A DNA stretch of 56,321 nt. Origin: Erythrobacteraceae bacterium CCH12-C2. Its GTDB lineage: Bacteria; Pseudomonadota; Alphaproteobacteria; Sphingomonadales; Sphingomonadaceae. Made by a program: the position numbers and the translations under genes. The notes under the pieces are model-generated. The model was given only the letters and a program-made list of their open reading frames with translations. It was not told where the DNA came from and did no database searches. This document shows, in pieces, positions 51,817 through 56,321 of this stretch (positions are counted from its first letter, which is position 1; each line of letters starts with the position of its first letter). Location of the stretch: contig LSKF01000156.1 of the NCBI GenBank assembly GCA_001556995.1, forward strand, positions 1 through 56,321. Reading direction: 5' to 3'.

Positions 51817-54800
51817 TCACGCCGTCAGCTTGCTGGCGGGGATCAGGGGGCCATCGCAGACACGCTTCAGAAGGTCCGCCTGCTTTGGTTCCAGCTCGAC
51901 CAGCAGCGCCAGGACATTGAGCACGTTGATGAGCTCGCTGGTGTATTCGGGCAGCCACCGATCGGGCTGGATATCGCCCAGCGGAGAAGGGGGGCGCTTG
52001 TCGCCGATCAGGGGGCGTTCGCGGTTCTTGCGGCGGTAGCTGAACCACTGGCGCAGCACCTGCTTGCCCGACACTTCATAGGCCCAGACGGCGGGCGGAA
52101 CATTGTCGATGAAGCCGGTGCCGACGAGCAGTCGGCGCTTAGCGGCATCGTATTCGAGCGTGTCGGGAAAACCCTCGGGCGTGGAGGGGATTGCGCCGTC
52201 CTTGGGCTGGGTCGGGCCGCCTTCGCCAACTCGTGGGGGACGGGGTGGATCTTCGGTGGCGAAGCGTTCCCCGAAGGTGTGCAGCCGGATCACCTCGCGG
52301 CCCAGCTTTGCGGCTTCAGCGAACAGCGCCGCATCGGCAGTCAGCGGCACGCGCAGACCGGGGCGGACAAGGTCTTCGGCGAAGCTGGCGGTGTAGGCCG
52401 GATGGGCAAGCAGCGCCGCGACATAGGCGAAGATATCAACCGGATCGACCGGCGCGCCGAATGCCTTGGAAAGCAGCGCGATGACGGCGGGGGAGATGTT
52501 GGATTCGGTCGCGGCGGCGTTCCTCCAGAGGGCGAAAACGCGACCGCCTCGTCCAGCGTAGTGGTGCAGATCGGGGATTGCAGCAACAGCCGACAAACCC
52601 GGCCCATTCTTGGGTGTGCGATCCATCGGAGCAGTCAGGAGAATCTGCTGCTCGCTGTAGTTGTCCCAGAGGCCCGGATTCGGCTGATTGATAACCCGCG
52701 CATCGGGCAGGATATACTGCCGGTCGAACGACCGGAAACCGTATCGAACCGGAGCCTCCCCAGCGAGAGCGCGACGCGCCAAAAGCCGTAGTTTCTGGTC
52801 CTCGTGGTCAACCTGCTTTGGTGCATCTTCGACAGCAGTGAGCACCTCGCGCTGAGGCCACCAAAGCGCCTTTCCGGACTTGCCGATATGCCTGTCGCCG
52901 GGTTTGCCGTCGCGCATATGGGGCTGGAAAAGCATTGCGCGCTTATCCGCCTTCGGCTCTTCAACGAGCCGCTTCCAGCGCTGCTTCAGCGACACTTCAT
53001 CCGGGGCGATGATCCATGTGCGCCCCGGCATTACGCCCGAACCGCAATCGCCAATTACCGCATCGAGCGGGGCGAATGCGCCCCACCCTTCTCGCAGTTC
53101 CGGGAGGAAGGGCGCGCGCGGATCGGAGGGGCAATCACTCCACCCACCGCCCGCCAGCGTGATGGTTTTCAGCTCCTCGAATTTCTGCTCACGACGACCC
53201 TTGGCGAGCGCCCGGTATCGCACCCGCGCAGCGTTCTTGCCGGGCTCGCGAGAGCGGCTTGCCAGCACAATGCAGACCGGGTGCTGCACGCCCTGAAAAA
53301 TACGCGTCGGCACATCCGGCTGATGGCCTTCGGGCGTGCAATCGATCACCCAGATATCGTCACACTGGCTGCGCAGATCGGCGCGCATTTTCTGGAACCC
53401 ATCGCCGTTCAAAAAGCCCGCCACGGTGATGTAGCAGACCATCCCGGAAAGCTCTTCCTGACCGGGCAGATCATCATCGCGGTCACCTGCGCCCTGCTCG
53501 AAAACCTTCCACGCCGCCCAGCGCCAGAAATAGACATAGAGGTTGCGCAGATGTTTCGCGTGCGCGCCCACTTTCCATTCCTTGGGCGGCTGCCAGGAAT
53601 TGAGCGGAATATCCTCACGCTTTTGCTTGGCAGGACTGCCGTTCTCGACCCACGCACCCTTGCCTTTGGCCTTCTCCTTGTAGGGCGGGTTGCCGATGAC
53701 GACGGTGATGGGTTCGCTCCGCTTGACCTTGTTCGCCTCGGTCCGCGATTTCGATATCTCGCGGTAGATGCCCTGTCCGGTTTCGAGATCGGCAAACGGA
53801 TCGCCCAACGTGTCGGTGACGAACAGGCGCGGGGTGGCGTGTGCACCAATCTCAAGCATTTCCGCCAGCAGCCGTAGCTGTGCCACGGCGAAGGCACCGA
53901 ATTGCAGCTCGAAGCCGACCAGGCGGCCCGCGATCTCGTTCATCGATGCCGCAACATTGCCCTCGCCATCGCGCGCGGCAATCGTGGCCTTGATCCGCTC
54001 AATCAGGCCCAGCAGGAAGGTGCCCGATCCGGTCGCGGGATCGACGATATGCACGTCCTTGCCAGCGAGGCCATCGGCGATGCCGAAGCGCGGGCTTTTG
54101 AGCGCCTCGTCGCACAATCGCACCATGGTGCGCACGACTTCGGGCGGGGAGTAATAGCTGCCCGTCAGCTTGCGGAGCTTGTTGTCGTAGACCTCGAGGA
54201 AATCCTCGTAGAAATAGAGCCAGGCCTCGGGATCGCCCTTGGACACCTTGGCCCACGAAACCTCATCCAGCACGCGGGTCAGCGTATCGAGCGCGGGGCC
54301 GAGGTTGAGGTCCTGTTCGGTCAGCAGCCGCAGTGCGGTGCCGATCAGCGTGTTGGCCTTGCCGAGTTCGCGCGCGACATGGTCCAGCCCGCCGGTCAGC
54401 GCCATGTCTTTTGACTTCGCCATGAGCAGACCGAAGGTGACGGCCTGCGCATAGCCATCGGCGAACTTGGCATCGTCGGCATCGGGGAAGAGCAGCGCCT
54501 TCCAGTCGTCCTTGAGGTCGGTCAGCCTCGCGTTCTTTTCCGACGCGCCGAGCTGTTCCAGAACCTCATCACGCAAGAACCGGCACAGCCGCGCGGAAAC
54601 GCGCGCCAGTTCGGTCGCGCTTCTGGGCGGAATGGGGTTCCAGGTGAGGAAATCGCTGAGCAGCGGCAGAAAACTCGGCGGTGCGGCAAGCTTCGCGCCC
54701 GCATGTTCGATCCCGCCTTCGAGGTGGACGATCTGCCCTACCACCGTCCCATCACGCCACAGCGAAAAGCTGTCGCCATCGGTGTAAAGCAGGTTGGGCA

Positions 54801-55137
54801 GCGCCTTGAGCTTGTCCCATTGCTCCTTATCGTGGCCGGTCTTCCACTTGCGCGGATCGGCCCCTTTGCCGGGGGCTTTCACCTCGATGAAGCCAACGAG
54901 GGCGTTCTTGACCTTGACCGCATAATCCGGCCGGGTCCGCATCTCCGCAAGCGATGTTTCGCCGGTCAGTACAAGGTTCTGCACTGCCGGATGCAGGATT
55001 GCCGCAACATCGGCGAACAGCGTTTCGAGCGGCGCGCGAAGCTGATCCTCCGGCTGACCGTCCCCGCCCGCGAGCTTGGCCTTGGCCGCAGCGCCGAATT
55101 CCCCCACAGCCTTTTCGATGGTTTTGGCTTGCGTCAC
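51817..55137 (-). CDS. Type ISP-like single-chain restriction-modification enzyme
   Basis: The ~1106-aa protein combines a PD-(D/E)xK-type nuclease (RPDYAV at 69-74 and GFIEVKAPGKG at 82-92, residues from GTG 55137) with a helical linker. It then has a gamma-type N6-adenine methyltransferase (DPATGSGTF at about 366-374, NPPYKEKA at 483-490) and a C-terminal target-recognition region like that of type ISP enzymes (FIDNVPPAVWAYEVSGKQVL, WFSYRRKNRERPLIG). The SF2 helicase present in LlaGI-type ISP enzymes is absent, so it resembles a type IIG/ISP intermediate. GTG 55137 has GGGAGG 7 nt upstream and is preferred to ATG 55155. Recognition site unknown. Confidence 0.85.
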   Translation of the reverse strand: MTQAKTIEKAVGEFGAAAKAKLAGGDGQPEDQLRAPLETLFADVAAILHPAVQNLVLTGETSLAEMRTRPDYAVKVKNALVGFIEVKAPGKGADPRKWKTGHDKEQWDKLKALPNLLYTDGDSFSLWRDGTVVGQIVHLEGGIEHAGAKLAAPPSFLPLLSDFLTWNPIPPRSATELARVSARLCRFLRDEVLEQLGASEKNARLTDLKDDWKALLFPDADDAKFADGYAQAVTFGLLMAKSKDMALTGGLDHVARELGKANTLIGTALRLLTEQDLNLGPALDTLTRVLDEVSWAKVSKGDPEAWLYFYEDFLEVYDNKLRKLTGSYYSPPEVVRTMVRLCDEALKSPRFGIADGLAGKDVHIVDPATGSGTFLLGLIERIKATIAARDGEGNVAASMNEIAGRLVGFELQFGAFAVAQLRLLAEMLEIGAHATPRLFVTDTLGDPFADLETGQGIYREISKSRTEANKVKRSEPITVVIGNPPYKEKAKGKGAWVENGSPAKQKREDIPLNSWQPPKEWKVGAHAKHLRNLYVYFWRWAAWKVFEQGAGDRDDDLPGQEELSGMVCYITVAGFLNGDGFQKMRADLRSQCDDIWVIDCTPEGHQPDVPTRIFQGVQHPVCIVLASRSREPGKNAARVRYRALAKGRREQKFEELKTITLAGGGWSDCPSDPRAPFLPELREGWGAFAPLDAVIGDCGSGVMPGRTWIIAPDEVSLKQRWKRLVEEPKADKRAMLFQPHMRDGKPGDRHIGKSGKALWWPQREVLTAVEDAPKQVDHEDQKLRLLARRALAGEAPVRYGFRSFDRQYILPDARVINQPNPGLWDNYSEQQILLTAPMDRTPKNGPGLSAVAAIPDLHHYAGRGGRVFALWRNAAATESNISPAVIALLSKAFGAPVDPVDIFAYVAALLAHPAYTASFAEDLVRPGLRVPLTADAALFAEAAKLGREVIRLHTFGERFATEDPPRPPRVGEGGPTQPKDGAIPSTPEGFPDTLEYDAAKRRLLVGTGFIDNVPPAVWAYEVSGKQVLRQWFSYRRKNRERPLIGDKRPPSPLGDIQPDRWLPEYTSELINVLNVLALLVELEPKQADLLKRVCDGPLIPASKLTA

Positions 55138-55162
55138 CCGATGCCTCCCGTGCATATTCTGT

Positions 55163-55182
55163 GGCACAGGGCGCGCTGTGCC
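55163..55182. repeat. Inverted repeat between the ISP gene and its divergent neighbour
   Basis: GGCACAGGGCGCGCTGTGCC has perfect 7-bp arms around a 6-bp centre and lies in the divergent promoter region, about 25 bp from either start. Likely operator. Confidence 0.5.
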
Positions 55183-55204
55183 CGCAACGGCTTTGGACAA
55201 GTAA

Positions 55205-55504
55205 ATGGCGGAAGATTCTGGCAATCTGTTCGATGGCTCGGCCCAATTGGGCTTCGACCTCGGCGACGATGTGCCTGCGCCGTCGTATGAGCCGGATCGC
55301 GATGAGGTCCGCCGTGAGTTGCACGACATACTGGCCGAGGCTCGTAGCGCACAGGCCGAATGTCCGTGGGACAGGCAGACGTTCAAATACCACAAGGTGG
55401 TTTTCCCGCAGATGGCCAATTGGTTGCCCGAGGACGAGCGGGACCAGTTGCGCTTCGAGTTCGCGCGGGAAGTCGAGCGGATCGAGCTACTGCTGGCGGC
55501 ATGA
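55205..55504 (+). CDS. Small acidic protein divergent from the ISP gene (99 aa)
   Basis: The 99-aa product begins MAEDSGNLFDGSAQLGFDLG and ends FAREVERIELLLAA. It has a central CPWDRQTFKYHKVVFPQM block followed by WLPEDERDQLRFEFARE. No family was recognised, but the acidic lead and compact helical tail look like a real protein. The divergent layout with a dyad between the starts suggests a link to the ISP enzyme (regulator or accessory), by context only. Confidence 0.6.
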   Translation: MAEDSGNLFDGSAQLGFDLGDDVPAPSYEPDRDEVRRELHDILAEARSAQAECPWDRQTFKYHKVVFPQMANWLPEDERDQLRFEFAREVERIELLLAA

Positions 55505-55650
55505 ACGCGCTTCGCCAGGCGGGCGCTGACCGAATTTTTGTGAAAGCATGGGCCGGTCAGAGGCAGGCCGCATTGCTAGGGTGTCGCGGGCAGATTGCGC
55601 CGGAAGCGATAGTCTACGGCAGCTTTCGGGCATGCTGCCTGTCGTCCTGA
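55501..55650 (+). CDS. Possible 49-aa ORF coupled to the 55205 gene
   Basis: The ATG overlaps the preceding stop by 4 nt (ATGA), which is the only support. The sequence (MNALRQAGADRIFVKAWAGQ ...) has no recognisable pattern and may be chance. Confidence 0.25.
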   Translation: MNALRQAGADRIFVKAWAGQRQAALLGCRGQIAPEAIVYGSFRACCLSS

Positions 55651-55713
55651 ATGACCGGGTGTGGGTGGAAAACTGCCATTGCCTGCCGCCGCCGATACCG
55701 CCAAAAAAGAGAC

Positions 55714-56256
55714 ATGGAACCCGAAGCATTGATCGCAAAGGTGCGCGAGCACTATCTTGAGCAGTTTACGGATTTTGTGATGTCCCAGAAACAATCCTGT
55801 GACCACGGCGCATCCGAAGTCAAACTGCTCCTTAGTGACCAGAGCAGCATATTCCGAAACCTGTATTGTGTTGATTTCATTCAGAACGACTCCGGATCGA
55901 AGGTCATAGAGTTCGCACCGGAGAATCTTCTAATTTTCGAGCCGCTGTCAGGGTCTTTCGGAACAGCAGAGCTGGTAATTGAGCAACTTCGCTGGGACGA
56001 TATTGTCGTGCATCACGACGCCCAAGAGCCTGCGCTTAGACTGTCGGATTGGTTCGAGAAATGGTTCGACCCCGACGATAAACGCTATGTCGAAGGGGAT
56101 GCATTCGGAAACGTCATTCATTCCTTGTCGGTTGAACAAGGTATCGTGTCAGTGGACTTCGGGTCAGCAGGGCCGGACGCGTTTTGGGATTTGCTGGATA
56201 TCCTTGAGGTCGCAGGAGCAAAAAGCCTTCGAGTCACCGCTTCTAGGTTGGATTAG
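55714..56256 (+). CDS. Unknown soluble protein (180 aa) downstream of the R-M locus
   Basis: The product begins MEPEALIAKVREHYLEQFTD with AAAAGAG just upstream. It is an acidic, mixed alpha/beta protein with FEPLSGSFGTAELVIEQLRW and LSDWFEKWFDPDDKRYVEGD. The composition and small size are like immunity or defence-accessory proteins, but I recognise no family and make no functional call. It is co-oriented with the 55205 gene. The window ends 65 bp later with no further gene seen. Confidence 0.6.
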   Translation: MEPEALIAKVREHYLEQFTDFVMSQKQSCDHGASEVKLLLSDQSSIFRNLYCVDFIQNDSGSKVIEFAPENLLIFEPLSGSFGTAELVIEQLRWDDIVVHHDAQEPALRLSDWFEKWFDPDDKRYVEGDAFGNVIHSLSVEQGIVSVDFGSAGPDAFWDLLDILEVAGAKSLRVTASRLD

Positions 56257-56321
56257 GCCTGAGCTCATGTCCGCAATTGATGTCGTGGACGGCTCTCCAC
56301 CCCGCGGGGTAATTTCTGCGG

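Overview
The window is about 56 kb of GC-rich DNA that looks like an accessory region (plasmid, chromid or integrated element) of an alphaproteobacterium, most likely a sphingomonad. The reasons are a GntR-type BioR regulator with TTATCGATAA boxes in front of bioBFDA, TrbI/DUF2274 and TraH/TraG conjugation remnants, a TonB-dependent receptor, an NrsF-type anti-sigma protein, and a high load of Tn3-family, IS3 and IS66 elements. Genus is inference. No rRNA, tRNA, CRISPR array or replication origin was recognised.

Layout. 0.3-1.2 kb: NrsF-like and NrtS-like membrane genes in one operon. 1.7-5.9 kb: a small redox/stress-type module (TetR, two carboxymuconolactone-decarboxylase-fold proteins, DUF417 membrane protein, outer-membrane barrel, a 53-aa membrane ORF, LysR). 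5.9-6.3 kb: a scar of a P-type (trb) conjugation operon. 6.9-7.65 kb: the 3' part of a flavin monooxygenase gene. 7.65-12.79 kb: Tn3-family transposon A with tnpA, tnpR and a 451-aa cargo gene translationally coupled to tnpR. 12.8-14.7 kb: an IS3-family fragment and the CHASE2-domain gene it truncates. 14.76-17.5 kb: a XamI-type (GTCGAC) restriction-modification operon preceded by a small ribbon-helix-helix-like gene missed by length-limited ORF calling. Its promoter spacer holds two GTCGAC sites. 17.74-21.52 kb: Tn3-family transposon B (tnpR, tnpA, no cargo). 21.5-23.1 kb: a DUF7673 / ParD-like / tyrosine-recombinase operon cut by transposon B. 23.4-25.6 kb: TonB-dependent receptor. 26.3-27.8 kb: thioredoxin-reductase-like flavoprotein and DUF411 metal-binding protein. 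28.1-29.4 kb: GH130 enzyme. 29.5-33.4 kb: SulP bicarbonate/sulfate-type transporter plus beta-carbonic anhydrase, small envelope proteins and MgtC. 33.5-35.6 kb: IS66 truncated by transposon C. 35.6-39.9 kb: Tn3-family transposon C, again with a tnpR-coupled cargo gene. 39.9-43.2 kb: a 50-bp transposon-B right end, the 3' end of traH, and traG (F-type mating pair formation). 43.6-48.4 kb: biotin operon bioBFDA with divergent bioR. 48.4-51.5 kb: two divergent FCD/GntR regulators, small genes, and a membrane ORF that starts with a sigma-70 region-4-like helix-turn-helix. 51.8-56.3 kb: a type ISP-like single-chain restriction-modification enzyme with a divergent group of small unknown genes.

The most interesting observations are (1) the XamI-type operon whose promoter spacer carries two copies of its predicted recognition sequence, with an apparently leaderless 58-aa putative control gene; (2) the independent use of the slot directly behind tnpR, with 4-nt stop/start overlap, for unknown cargo genes in two different Tn3-family transposons; (3) the sigma-region-4/membrane-protein fusion ORF; and (4) the ISP-like locus with its divergent unknown genes. 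None of the three Tn3 elements has a target-site duplication, so the region has been rebuilt by recombination after the insertions.
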